Under the pieces are notes generated by a model. It saw only the letters and a list, made by a program, of their open reading frames with translations. It was not told the origin of the DNA and did no database searches. Positions 21,311 to 32,649 of a stretch of 64,000 bases of DNA are shown piece by piece (the stretch's first letter is position 1; each line of letters starts with the position of its first letter). The translations under genes and the position numbers were made by a program. This DNA is from Piliocolobus tephrosceles (Eukaryota; Chordata; Mammalia; Primates; Cercopithecidae): assembly GCF_002776525.5 (NCBI RefSeq), contig NC_045441.1:71558311-71622310 (forward strand). The letters run 5' to 3'.

Positions 21311-22449
21311 CATGACGGAGACTGTTGCGAGGATGCCAGAAATTGTTTATTAATCCTTCAAGAATAACATGTTGAAAAATATTAGTCTAAGCTACTCAGA
21401 CAGACAAAATCCAGAGACAAGAATGTGAATGTTGCACCACTGAGACTTATTTAAAAAAATCCTAGCTTGTTCACTTAGTATTTGCCCTAGTAAATTCATT
21501 GAGAGTTTCTCTGTAACATAAACTCAAGGAAATCCTTGAGGGATCAAACCCACGGGGCTAAAGTCACATTTAAAATAGTTGGTTTTTTTTTTTTTTTTAA
21601 ATGTCAAATATCTCACAAAGTGCCTGGTCCTCAACCAAAGATTAAGAATTACAGATAGTTGGTGTTTTTATCATTTCAGTTTGTGGATGCATTTTTTTCT
21701 CCAATGTCATTCTCTTAATGAATTTTGTGCATAACATTCAAGTTTTGTTTTTTCCTTAGAAAACATGAGGGAATTAACTAAAATGACAGAAATAGGTGAC
21801 GCAAAAGTTCCTGATATTGTTTGTTGCGTATAGAAACTCACGGTTCAGTTATTAAGAGATATAAAACAAAATTAATGGATTCAATTTTATGTTGTCAGAT
21901 AAAGCAAATAAGTGGGTTTTTTTCGTTTGCTTAAAGTCAAGGTTTTCAAAAGGAAATATATAGTTATTTAACCAAAGAGATCCAGCAAAAATTCTATAAT
22001 TTAAAGCCAAATTAGACATGTAGATATATACTCATTTGTAAAATATTATTTCTCACTTTGTTTACTAAAATAATCTAGAGGCAAGGTCACCCCAATATGC
22101 AAACTTGGCAAACAGATGATTTCAACCCATTTCCCACTAAAGGAAATTATGTCTAGGGCATGAATGAATTTGAAGCATCTGAAATATCTTAGCAACTGAA
22201 AGTAAGAACCTTTTAAAAGATCAATGAAACATAGAAAAGGCCCTCCTTAGACCAAAATCATTGATAAATTGAATTTTTAGAGCAGAAGAATGACAGTTGA
22301 TAAATGAATAATACAAAGCCTTTAAGGAGCCATGAGTCCCTAAAAAGGAGAAATAATAAAAATGCAAACAAATGAGAAATAATAAAATATTCTCAAAGCA
22401 GGGTGAAAAATAGAATGAAGTATTATTGAGTTTTGTTACTCATCTGTTG
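21311..22449. other. Unassigned AT-rich sequence
   Basis: Nothing recognised apart from a T-run at 21584-21598. Confidence 0.4.
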
Positions 22450-22755
22450 TATGGATGAGGAATATAGAAGTTGATAAACATCAAATTTAAAGAGACTATA
22501 CAAATTCTGAAATTATGCCAAAAATTTAATACAATTATGTATACTAACTAGCTCATTATCAAAAAGGACACAGTTATATTTGCTGATAGCATGAAAATGT
22601 GACAAGACATTTTATAAGAAATATAACAAAAGAATCAATATTCTCAAAGGTTCATGAATGGACAATCCATTAAAGAAGATAAATAATTGTCTAATGAGTA
22701 ATAGAAACTATATTCAATTTCATGCAAATAAAAACATGTATAATATGATTTATTT
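22450..22755 (+). mobile_element. L1M/HAL1-like ORF2 fragment
   Basis: Plus-strand text such as 'cattaaagaagataaataattgtctaatgagtaatagaaac…tttcatgcaaataaaaac' follows the end of old L1 ORF2, where it encodes the F-x-K-E-D-I…ANxHM…MQIK-type stretch, with heavy decay. It lies directly downstream of the PER retrocopy in the minus direction. Confidence 0.45.
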
Positions 22756-24328
22756 ATTAAATTAGCCAGCCTTTTAGATTTGTCTCCTTCTGGTTTACCT
22801 CCACTTTACCTGAGCATCTTCGATGTTTCTTAGGGCTCTTTTTCCTTGGCAGATCAAATTCTGATTTTTCTCTCTCCAGCATCATAGTACCATTACAAAT
22901 TCAGCAAAAGGGTCACTTCCATTTGTTTTCCTGGCTCTTGGACTTTGGCCTTTTAAGACTTGACTGCCTCTGAAGCTCTCTGATTTCTCCAGCTAGATAT
23001 TTTTTAGTATTTTGCATAGCTTTGATTTGTGTTCTTGGTGGCAAGCATATTGTTGTACTATAAGCTAACCCAACACAGTCAGGAGAAAAATGAATGACAT
23101 ATTTTAAAATGCTGTTTTATTTTTTAGTTATTATTTTTTCAGTGTATTATTCTATGTTGATGAATAAAATGGCATTATAAGCTTGTGTATCTTCTTACTC
23201 TTTATCTAATTTCACAGTTATGATTTACATTCTTCCGAGGTCAGAGGGGCTGTGTGTTAAATTTTCAAGGCACACCTCCTCTGCTGCAGTCACTTCTGAC
23301 TCAAGTAGTGGGGCATCACCAGTGCTGCTACTGCAACTGCACTGGCTTATGCCTGACACCACATTCAGTAATTCAGTGGGGAGGATCCTTGAAATTCTTT
23401 ATTCAACATCTATGGACTGCCCCTTTGTTGTCATGTCTAAGTTAGCTATGACTGAGATATGAGAAAAGCTTGAGCTGCTTGGGTATTGTCAGTCATGTAG
23501 ATTCATTTGTCTTCTAAGAACGAACACATATTTGTAAAGAATATACATTTTTCTTTTAAAGCTGGATGTTGTAGTTCTGGTAATACTATCAATGCAGTTT
23601 TTTTGTGGATAAGATGAGCTGCGTTGATCTTAGATTCGGCTTATATGCTATGAGTTTTCAATGTCTGGGAGACCAAAAAATAGATTTTTTCTTATTATCT
23701 GAATGTCACATGTACCTATCACTTACTGGATTGTTGAGGTTGTCATTGATTACATGAGGAACTGCCAACCCAGATACTTAATTTTGTTTATACTGTCATA
23801 GACCCGCTACAATGTCATTGGTTCTTGTATTTGCTCTGTGCGATGTCACTGAAGTTGCTAGAAGAGTCTGTGCTAATATAGTTTTCCTATGAAGCACTGT
23901 GTTGTTGGCTTCCATAGCCACTGGAAACACTCAGGTGAACCAGCTGTAAAAGAAGTTTGTTAATTTTTCTCTTGTAATTCTGTTATGTATTTGTAATTAT
24001 TGTTTACCATATGTATTCTGGTAACAAAAACGTTCTCCTTCAGTGGATTTGTTCAGACTTTATGAGAACCAACAGTGAACAAAATCTTATGGCTCCATGA
24101 ATTTGAAAAGCTAAATCAGCTGGAATCCAATATGATATAATTGTACATTTGAATACAAAATGCAGTGAATGAATGTTCACAGAGAAAGTGGCCTGCAAAC
24201 ATCAAGGCTTTTTGGTATGTATTGACAAGATTATATCCTGGATGCAAACACATTAAGAATGACATTCCAACCAGATCTTGAGGAAAGTCACCCAGCAAAG
24301 ACACCATTATCTAACCTGCCACTCTTTT

Positions 24329-24347
24329 AAAGAAAAACACATCTTGG
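24329..24347 (+). repeat. 19-bp target-site duplication (left) of 5'-inverted L1
   Basis: aaagaaaaacacatcttgg is repeated perfectly at 26534-26552. Confidence 0.95.
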
Positions 24348-26533
24348 TTACTGTAGCCTTGTAGTATAGTTTGAAGTCAGGTAGCGTGACGCCTCCAGCT
24401 TTGTCCTTTTGACTTAGGATTGTCTTGGCAATGCGGGCTCTTTTTTGGTTCCATATGAACTTTAAAGCAGTTTTTTCCAATTCTGTGAAGAAACTCATTG
24501 GTAGCTTGATGGGGATGGCATTGAAACTATAAATAACCTTGGGCAGTATGGCCATTTTCACGATATTGATTCTTCCTATCCATGAGCATGGTATGTTCTT
24601 CCATTTGTTTGTGTCCTCTTTTATTTCACTGAGCAGTGGTTTGTAATTCTCCTTGAAGAGGTCCTTTACATCCCTTATAAGTTGGATTCCTAGGTATTTT
24701 ATTCTCTTTGAAGTAATTGGGAATGGAAGTTCATTCATGATTTGGCTCTCTGTTTGTCTGTTACTGGTGTATAAGAATGCTTGTGATTTTTGCACATTAA
24801 TTTTGTATCCTGAGATTTGCTGAAGTTTCTTATCAGCTTAAGGAGATTTTGGGCTGAGACAATGGGGTTTTCTAAATATACAATCATGTCATCTGCAAAC
24901 AGGGACAATTTGATTTCTTCTTTTCCTAACTGAATACACGTGATTTCTTTCTTTTGCCTGATTGCCCTAGCCAGAACATCCAACACTATGTTGAATAGGA
25001 GTGGTGAGAGAGGGCATTCCTGTCTTGTGCCAGTTTTCAAAGGGAATTTTTCCAGTTTTTGCCCATTCAGTATGATATTAGCTGTGGGTTTGTCATAAAT
25101 AGCTCTTATTATTTTGAGGCATGGTACTGGTACCAAAACAGAGATATAGACCAATGGAACAGAACAGAGTCCTCAGAAATAATACCACTTATCTACAGCC
25201 ATCTGATCTTTGACAAACCTGAGAGAAACAAGAAATGGGGAAAGGATTCCCTATTTAATAAATGGTGCTGGGAAAATTGGCTAGCCATAAGTAGAAAGCT
25301 GAAACTAGATCCTTTCCTTACTCCTTATACGAAGATTAATTCAAGATGGATTAGAGACTTAAATGTTAGACCTAATACCATAAAAACCCTAGAAGAAAAC
25401 CTAGGTAGTACCATTCAGGACATAGGCATGGGCAAGGACTTCATGTCTAAACACCAAAAGCAACGGCAGCTAAAGCCAAAATTGACAAATGGGATCTAAT
25501 TAAACTAAAGAGCTTCTGCACAGCAAAAGAAACTACCATCAGAGTGAACAGGCAATCTACAGAACGGGAGAAAATTTTTGCAATCTACTCATCTGACAAA
25601 GGGCTAATTTCCAGAATCTACAAAGAACTCAAACAAATATACAAGAAAAAAAAAACAAACAACCCCATCAAAAAGTGGGCAAAGGATATGAACAGACATT
25701 TCTCAAAAGAAGATATTCATACAGCCAACAGACACATGAAAAAATGCTCATCATCACTTGCCATCAGAGAAATGCAAATCAAAACCACAATGAGATACCA
25801 TCTCACACCAGTTAGAATGGCAATCATTAAAAAGTCAGGAAACAACAGGTGTTGGAGAGGATGTGGAGAAATAGGAACACTTTTACACTGTTGGTGGGAT
25901 TGTAAACTAGTTCAACCATTATGGAAAACAGTATGGCAATTCCTCAAGGATCTAGAACTAGATGTAACATATGACCCAGCCATCCCACTACTGGGTATAT
26001 ACCCAAAGGATTATAAATCATGCTGCTATAAAGACACATGCACGCGTATGTTTATTGCGGCACTATTCACAATAGCAAAGACTTGGAATCAACCCAAATG
26101 TTCATCTGTGACAGACTGGATTAAGAAAATGTGGCACATATACACCATGGAATACTATGCAGCCATAAAAAAGGATGAGTTTGCGTCCTTTGTAGGGACA
26201 TGGATGCAGCTGGAAACCATCATTCTTAGCAAACTATCACAAGAACAGAAAACCAAACACCGCATGTTCTCACTCATAGGTGGGAACTGAACAATGAGAT
26301 CACTTGGACTCGGGAAGGGGAACATCACACACAGGGGCCTATCATGAGGAGGGGGGATGGGGGAGGGATTGCATTGGGAGTTATACCTGATATAAATGAT
26401 GAATTGATGGGTGCTGACGAGTTGATGGGTGCAGCACACCAACATGGCACAAGTATACATATGTAACAAACCTGCATGCTATGCCCATGTACCCTAGAAC
26501 TTAAAGTATAATAAAAAAAAAAAAAAAAAAAAG
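24348..26533 (+). mobile_element. L1PA element with 5' inversion (twin priming)
   Basis: A 2.2-kb primate L1 in two parts. The left part, 24348 to about 25120, is reversed: minus-strand frames 25154-24735 and 24795-24307 read the ORF2 reverse transcriptase with its FADD catalytic motif (FADDMIVYLENP) down to YKATVTK. The right part, about 25121-26533, is in sense: it continues ORF2 from WYWYQNRDIDQWNRTE through the C-terminal Cys-rich CWWDCKLVQPLW region to the ORF2 end, 3' UTR and A tail (about 26512-26533). The two parts are almost adjacent in the parent L1. They are joined with gca microhomology at 25118-25120. Perfect 19-bp duplications flank it. It landed inside the PER retrocopy just after its TTTHTP-coding segment. 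Confidence 0.95.
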
Positions 26534-26552
26534 AAAGAAAAACACATCTTGG
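26534..26552 (+). repeat. 19-bp target-site duplication (right) of 5'-inverted L1
   Basis: Perfect copy of 24329-24347. The pseudogene's original sequence resumes here. Confidence 0.95.
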
Positions 26553-26721
26553 AGTGTGTGTGGTGGTAAAAATTACTTTATCCACTAGTATTTGAGGAGC
26601 TTCATAGCCAGAGTGAATCTTCTTAACTAGTGCGAGACAGCAAAATTCAGATTCTGTTAGGATAGAGCTGTGTATATAGAGCTAATGGAGAATAATGTAG
26701 ATTAAGTAATAAGTAGCCTGC

Positions 26722-26888
26722 ACTTAACAATGGGGACTACATTTCACAATGCCTAGTTGATGCCTGAAACCGAGGACAGTACCAAACCCTCTGTACACTA
26801 CGCATTAATTTCTTTCTCTTTCTTCACAATTTCACAGATAAAGGTTGGTTCTTACAATGTAGATCTTAGCCAGCTTAGTGTGTGTGTG

Positions 26889-26923
<35 letters not shown>

Positions 26924-27314
26924 TTTTTTTTTTTTTTCCTTATTAAGTTGAAAGAACTTAAAGGAAGCATTCTATGGCTTCTCTTTCTTATATCTAATTG
27001 TTAGCATCACTACTCTTGTGCTTTGGGGCCATTAAGAAATACAGCAAGAGTTTCTTGAACAGAATCACTGAAATACTGGTACAGGCAATCTGATAACCCT
27101 AAGTGACTAGCAAGCAGGGAGCACCTATAGAGCAGATACTCTGGGCAGAATAGGGTGGGACTGCCCAATATTTCATCAGGTTACTCAGAACACTGTATAC
27201 ATTTACAACTTATGAATTATGTCTGAAATTTTCTACTTAATATTTTCTGACCACAGTTGACTGTAGGTAATTGAAATTGTAGAAAGCCAAACCACAGATA
27301 AGATGGGAGTACTG
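26722..27314. mobile_element. Tigger-family DNA transposon (non-autonomous), inside PER pseudogene
   Basis: The left part contains 'gatgcctgaaaccgaggacagtaccaaacc' (26760-26790). The right part reads 'ctgaccacagttgactgtaggtaattgaaattgtagaaagcc', then 'ccacagataagatgggagtactg', followed by TA at 27315. These match a remembered Tigger-type consensus with 'gaaaccgcggataagggggg' ends. PER-like coding text stops on the right side near 27,320 and resumes near 26,720, so the element inserted into the retrocopy. The left terminus is not sharply defined. Confidence 0.65.
26878..26937. repeat. Compound (GT)n(TA)n(CA)n microsatellite plus T14
   Basis: GT units at 26878-26889, TA units to 26904 and CA units to 26923, then 14 T. 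The GT and CA arms are complementary, so the tract is a near-perfect palindrome. It lies inside the Tigger-like element. Confidence 0.95.
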
Positions 27315-27519
27315 TATTATTTCTCTCCTTCTGTGTCTTTACTTCTATGGGTTATGAACGAAAAAAAGAATTTCAGTGGAGCATATGCATGCTGTGAAGA
27401 TGCTTTTGTAGGTACAGTTGCTCCAGAAAGAAAGCTGAAACTGGGTATTATGTGTATAGAACACTCTCATATGTTAAAGGCATGCATTTCAGCAAAGTGA
27501 GAGGACTCCAAGATATGTA

Positions 27520-27552
27520 TGTATGTACACACACATACACACACACACACAA
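27520..27552. repeat. (CA)n-rich microsatellite
   Basis: gtatgtatgtacacacacatac is followed by a run of CA units. It lies inside the PER retrocopy, where it breaks the minus-strand frame. Confidence 0.9.
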
Positions 27553-27850
27553 TTTCAGGAATAACCTTCTAGACAGAAATAAAAACTTGCCACAAGGGTA
27601 TCTGTTTTTGGAAGCGCATTCTGAATCAATGGTGTCTAGCAACTGAAGTTGAACATAATTGTATGTGCTTGAGGTACTCAGTTTTAACTGGAAAATCTCA
27701 CTGTTTGCTTGCATGTTGTCAACCCAGTGAAGGACATGGTTGAAGACATAGAAAGGATATGGTTCACTATGTCTCCACTATGTCTCCATGATGGAAAGTA
27801 TATTTTCATATCATTTACGATCCTCATAAGTTCTTCAGAAGGCTTTTTTT

Positions 27851-28522
27851 AAAATGTGCTTTTGCCTTCTAATATATTTTAGTTATTTCTTTCAATTTCC
27901 TATATCTCCTCATTTTAAATTGTTGAGTCTCCACTACACTTTTCCATAGGCTGTTGCCACTCTCCATGTTACTCTGCCATGTGTATTCTGGCTTCACATT
28001 TCATCAGATTATTCCTGAAGGAAATCAATACCACTGGATTGTGGTCTATTACATTAAGGTCATTTCTGCTGGAATCATTTTCACAAGATTTAGTGTTTGG
28101 TGTCTATAGATCTTCAGAGTAGTCCATCTTTTGCTCTTCAGCCCTTGATTCTGTTGTCTGCTTCTTTTTATTTTGAAATCATTCACTGAATTCATTTGGT
28201 CCATACTATTTGATTAGAGAAAGTTATTAGTCATCATACACTGACAATTAATTATCTACATTCTTGTAGATGTATTTCTTATTTCATATATTTCCAGGAA
28301 ATCTCTTGGAAACTTTTACTCATGGTACATATAATCAGCTCTACCAGCAGACCGTGAGATTAGCCAGTACAGCTAGCTCTGCAGGCAAAATAGAACATGC
28401 TAATAATATATGCTATTGCAGTAAATATGCTATTTCAATAGTTTCTCATGGATGATAATAGTGGTTTGGACCAGGATTATAATTAAGTTGCTATGAAAAG
28501 TGTTTGGGTTATGGGTATATTT
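27851..28522. other. Unassigned; possible further 5' part of PER retrocopy
   Basis: Some minus-strand text just above 27850 could continue the retrocopy towards its 5' end. A Lys/Glu-rich minus-strand reading near 28,060-28,160 also looks coding-like, but I cannot match it to PER. Otherwise nothing recognised. Confidence 0.25.
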
Positions 28523-28540
28523 AGAAAATAAAACTGGCAG
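28523..28540 (+). repeat. 18-bp target-site duplication (left) of second 5'-inverted L1
   Basis: agaaaataaaactggcag is repeated perfectly at 29019-29036. Confidence 0.95.
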
Positions 28541-29018
28541 TTTTTTCCAATTCTGTGAAGAAACTCATTGGTAGCTTGATGGGGATGGCATTGAATCTAT
28601 AAATAACCTTGGGCAGTATGGCCATTTTCACGATATTGATTCTTCCTATCCATGAGCATGGTATGTTCTTCCATTTGTTTGTGTCCTCTTTGATTTCACT
28701 GAGCAGTGGTTTGTAGTTCTCCTTGAAGAGGTCCTTTACATCCCTTGTAAGTTGGGAAGGGGAACATCACACACCGGGGCCTATCATGGGGAGGGGGGAG
28801 GGGGGAGGGATTGCATTGGGAGTTATACCTGATGTAAATGATGAGTTGATGGGTGCTGACGAGTTGATGGGTGCAGCAACAAACCTGCACGTTATGCACA
28901 TGTACCCTAGAACTTAAAGTATAATAATAATAATAATAATTATAATAAAAATAAGAATAAGTAACTAAAAAGAAGAGTACAGGAAAGATGAGGAAAAGAG
29001 AACATAAAAAAATAAAAA
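28541..29018 (+). mobile_element. Short L1PA with 5' inversion and unusual A-rich tail
   Basis: 28541 to about 28757 is reversed L1 ORF2, nearly the same as 24471-24690. About 28758-28920 is sense 3' UTR, including the G-rich tract 'ggggaggggggaggggggaggg' and the 'cacatgtaccctagaactt' end. Perfect 18-bp duplications flank the whole. After the L1 end comes about 100 bp of A-rich text: (TAA)n, then 'gtaactaaaaagaagagtac…aacat', then an A run. This is either a decayed poly(A) tail or a tiny 3' transduction that ends in a second A tail. Confidence 0.95.
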
Positions 29019-29036
29019 AGAAAATAAAACTGGCAG
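29019..29036 (+). repeat. 18-bp target-site duplication (right) of second 5'-inverted L1
   Basis: Perfect copy of 28523-28540. Confidence 0.95.
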
Positions 29037-30099
29037 GATTGGATTTGGGGTACAAGGAAAAGTAAAGGGACAAAAAGTGCCAAAAATTTTTAGCCTGAAT
29101 ACTATGCAGAATACATTTACCATTTCAGAGATTTGCAGGTGGTGGGAAGAAAAGGTTTGGCAGAGGAGATCAAGAGTTTCATTTTGGAGATTTAAGTTTC
29201 AGGTAGTTACAGGTCCTTGGATAATAAAGTATTACAGTTAATCCTCTTTTCTGAGTATTATTAAGATACAGTTTATCTATCTGTTTATGAAGAAATTTCA
29301 AAGGTTATGTGGAAAATATTGACAGTCACTTGCACTAAGGGTAATTATGTGGAAAGAAAGCTTTTTAGGGTGGTCCTGGCTGTCTATTAGGCATCTATCC
29401 TTCAATTTCTTTTTCTTCGTTGAAATTCAAACACAAATTAAACTTAATTAAATATAGCATTTAAACATCATTTAAATAATTAGCTATAAAATTGTGTACC
29501 TCTCTTTATTAATTTCAATATGAATATAGAAAGATTATTGAAATGATAGTCAAGAAATATCAGTAACATTTAGTAACCAAGTGCTGGAAATTGTGGTTGT
29601 ACATTTATTTATTTTTATGGAACTGATTTTTTAAAAACTTTTCTATATTTTTTCCATTTTTTTACAATGAGAACATGTTACTTTTACAACACTATACATA
29701 CTAAAATGTGAAGAAAAGAGTAAAATTACTGGTATGCACTTTGAATAGAAGTTATGTCTCCAGGGATATATGATTGATCAAAAGAAAAGGACTGAATAAT
29801 CACCAAACTTCCTCCATGCCTTCCCTCTTGGAGATACAACCTCTTTCCAGGAAACAAGTGAGCACTAAGACTTGTCATATCTTTAAGGATGTAGAATTTT
29901 TAAAATAATTATAATAATCCTACCATTTGTCCACATTTAAAAATGTACCATATTAACAACAGATTAATCCACAACAGAGGATTAGAACCAAGGTAGAAGA
30001 GTCAACTAAATTAGAAAAATTACTTTTCAGAATAGAGATTTAAAAGAAGTAACCAGTGAAGTGAGGGTAACATTGAGATGTTGATGTCCATGAAGAAAA
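29037..30099. other. Unassigned AT-rich sequence
   Basis: No repeat or gene recognised. Confidence 0.4.
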
Positions 30100-31600
30100 T
30101 AAGGAATTCAAAAAGAAAGTACTAAGTTTCTACTAGATTTGGTGGACTGGTATTTTTCCTTTCCAAACAAACAAGTCTCCTGGATAAAACATAAGAAGTA
30201 GACAAAAAATCCTAAAAAAGTGAAATACCTAAGTGCCAGAGGTAACAGAGACAGAGTGGTGAGTGGTATTTGATAATTAGTTGGTCAACAGAGTACAAAG
30301 TCTACATACAGGCCTTAAAACTGGATGCTAAGGTTGAAATGTCCATGCAATATTGGCTCATGATCATCTGGCCTGTGAAACCCACGAACTAAAACTGAGA
30401 TTTCTATGAAAAATTGGCACCCACAAAGGGCTATCCTTGTTCAATATGCTAGGAAACACAGCATCCAGTAGCTGAGGAAAGTGATAAGTAAACTAAAAAT
30501 CTACTTGGGTCATGGGTAGATGAGGAGCAAGACTGATTACAGCCCATAATAGTCCCCTGCATGAATTGTGAAAAAAAAAAAAAAAAAAAAAGTGTCTCTT
30601 TTTCCGGATGATTGCCTTTTCACACCAGAATACACGGCTTGATTAATGCACAAGACTGAATTTTTGGCATCAGTATCCCCTTAGTTGGGTCTTCTTTTTC
30701 AGTGTATGATCTACACAACTGTATGCTGTTTATACAGAAGCCTGAGCTGAGTATTTACAATAAAAACTATTAGATACTAGGTGAAAAATTATAAGGTCAC
30801 ATTTAGACAAGGCAAAATTCATCTTTAGAGAAGTCTCCAAAACCGAGGTCACCTAATTTCATAGAATATGGTATCCTAGAGAATAAATTCACAGTGGTAA
30901 ATTGCAAAATACACAAAGAGAAAGAACCAATGGATGCAACATTTGAAAGTATTTAAGCCCCCAGTACTAGAGAATAAAATAATCTTAAGAGATTTCAAAA
31001 TAAATATATGGAACTGAAACTTTCAGAGCTAATAAAGATATACTGAAGTTATACGACAAACAAAAAGAAGTATGAGAAAAATGCAGTAATGTACCATCTA
31101 CAAACAAGTAGGATAGCCATGGTGTGTGGGACAGATATGGTAAGTAGTGAGATTAATATTGTTGTAAATAAAATTAGTGAATTGAGAGATAATCTAAAGA
31201 AATAGCTAAAAAGAGAGGCATAAATTATCAAAGAGAAGGCAAGAGATAGAGAAGATTAGGAAAATTTCAAGATTTATTTAATACTATTTATAGAAAAGGA
31301 AAATGGAAAAATAAATGGGGCAACACAGTTTTCAAAAACAGAAACTAAAAAGGAGACGGAAAGAAAATAGGAGCTTTTACTTGGAAGATATTAATTAGTC
31401 TCACTGAGAAACTAGGTGGTGAAACCAGAGAACATGAAAGACAAAGGAAAATCTTAAAATACATAAATTTAACGTTGTAGCTTTGTGGTAGAGTTACTGA
31501 CGGCAAGACTTTTAGCAGACTTTTCATCAGTAATACTTAGAGGTCAGATGTAAAATAAATTATTACCATCCAAGTGTGAAATTTAAATATGTTCACTGTA
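30100..31600 (+). mobile_element. HAL1/L1M-like fragment (ORF1-type)
   Basis: The A-rich plus strand, with text such as 'acttttagcagacttttcatcagtaatacttagaggtcag' near 31508, resembles the ORF1 end of HAL1 or old L1, with decay. An A21 run sits at 30571-30591. No intact ORF1p coiled coil can be read. Borders are approximate. Confidence 0.45.
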
Positions 31601-32254
31601 TAATTTTATACACAGCTGAGCTATCATTTAAGAATGCAGGTGAAATAGGGATAAATTCCAAGCTGCAAAGCTTCCTCATCATTGGAAACATTAATTGTAT
31701 ATTTACTTGAAACTCTCAAGAATATCTATCTTTTAAGGGTGTTTTCCCATTTTGCATCAGGTGTGCATTTGCTTTTTGCTTCCTGTATTTTCCTTTTTCT
31801 CTATCCCTATGTATACCTTGTCACCAAACACCTTCCTTTCTAGTAATACTATTGAGTGTGACCTAGCTGTTTATTCAAATATTGTTATAGAATTGTGTGG
31901 AGAAGAAGACATATGTGGAAAGAGGAACGTTCTACTCTTCCATTCAACTATCAGTCTTGTATACCCCCTCAGCATGAAGTTTTATCATATACCTTCCGTC
32001 AACCCCTTTTAATTTCAGGATCTCCATGATGTGCTCATTTTTCTCTCCCTTTTTCATTCTTCCATATCTGCAGTTTGTAAACCTTATGATAATAACCAAA
32101 GAGAGCTGGTGAGCACATTTTCGAAAACCTCACTTGCTGCTTGGCAGGGTGCAGTGGGAATCTGCTGCTCTTTTCTGGGTATAGTGGGAGGACGCAGGGG
32201 GCATTGCCCAATTAGGGAGTATTTTGCCATAATAGGGACACTTCAATGATGAAA

Positions 32255-32258
<4 letters not shown>
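31601..32258. other. Unassigned sequence
   Basis: The text at 32100-32230 is more GC-rich than its surroundings ('gcagtgggaatctgctgctc', 'gtgggaggacgcaggggg') but I cannot assign it. A 72-codon open frame (32031-32249) has no recognisable features. Confidence 0.35.

Positions 32259-32295
<37 letters not shown>
32259..32295 (-). repeat. T37 homopolymer
   Basis: Thirty-seven consecutive T. A tract of this length is usually the A tail of an antisense retroposed element, yet the DNA to its right (32296-32640) matches no family I know. Confidence 0.97.
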
Positions 32296-32649
32296 CAGTC
32301 CATATCTTTTCTGATTTTGAGGAGCTCCAAGCTCTGGGTTCAACTTCTTGTTTTATTCCAATTTCTGTATTGGACATATATTCTTCTTGATTGGTGGTTA
32401 AGATTTTGATAATTTACTTTCTTCTGCTTTGACTATGGAGTTGGATTCTTTTCATTATGCGTTTATTTTGTTGTATTCAGTGATGCTCAAGGGGTGAAAT
32501 AGATTACAAATATCTATCATCTTTATTCAAAGCTACTTTACTTACATTTCGAGGCTTTTTTTCTTTTGATTAATTTTTGTACCTTAATTAATTTTTAAAG
32601 GACAATATTGTCTCAGTCATTGCTTTTCAAATCATAAGTAAGAGTTGAT
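32296..32649. other. Unassigned sequence after the T37 tract
   Basis: If the T37 is a tail, this should be the 3' end of an antisense retrocopy ('cagtccatatcttttctgattttgagg…'). I could not identify a parent. Confidence 0.3.

Larger units (their letters stand above)
22780..27850 (-). pseudogene. PER3P1: PERIOD-family (PER3-like) processed pseudogene, interrupted
   Basis: Minus-strand pieces fall in the same order as a PERIOD protein, N to C. They are SEELMRIVNDMKIYFPS (27843-27790), QANSEIFQ (about 27715-27690), a SSHF…E block (about 27510-27330), IHSGYEAP (about 26618-26595) and IFTTTHTP (about 26575-26552). Then come FPQDLVGMSFL and YIILDSS (24290-24116), LLLQLVHLSVSSGYGS (about 23955-23910), CIDS plus KRK (about 23605-23560), GQSID and SGISQCS (about 23430-23330), and weaker Lys-rich text to 22785. 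Neighbouring exons run on without introns, so it is a retrocopy. PAS-B and the following helix region are recognisable. Frameshifts and stops occur in every block. A Tigger-like element (about 26722-27314), an L1 (24348-26533) and an AT-rich insert (about 23060-23220) split it. PER proteins repress CLOCK/BMAL1; this copy cannot. The symbol is inferred from the known 7p21.3 pseudogene (PER4) and was not checked by alignment. Confidence 0.8.

Noticed and set aside
25059..26290. Open frames of 146 and 248 codons, plus strand
   Set aside because: They are pieces of L1 ORF2 (C-terminal, Cys-rich region) in the 5'-inverted L1, broken by frameshifts, so not separate genes.
24307..28960. The two 5'-inverted L1s as one event or a segmental duplication
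   Set aside because: Each has its own perfect target duplication (19 bp and 18 bp, different sequence) and different breakpoints, so they are independent insertions.
28696..29073. 125-codon minus-strand frame
   Set aside because: Spans the L1 3' UTR, its A-rich tail and the junction; a chance frame.
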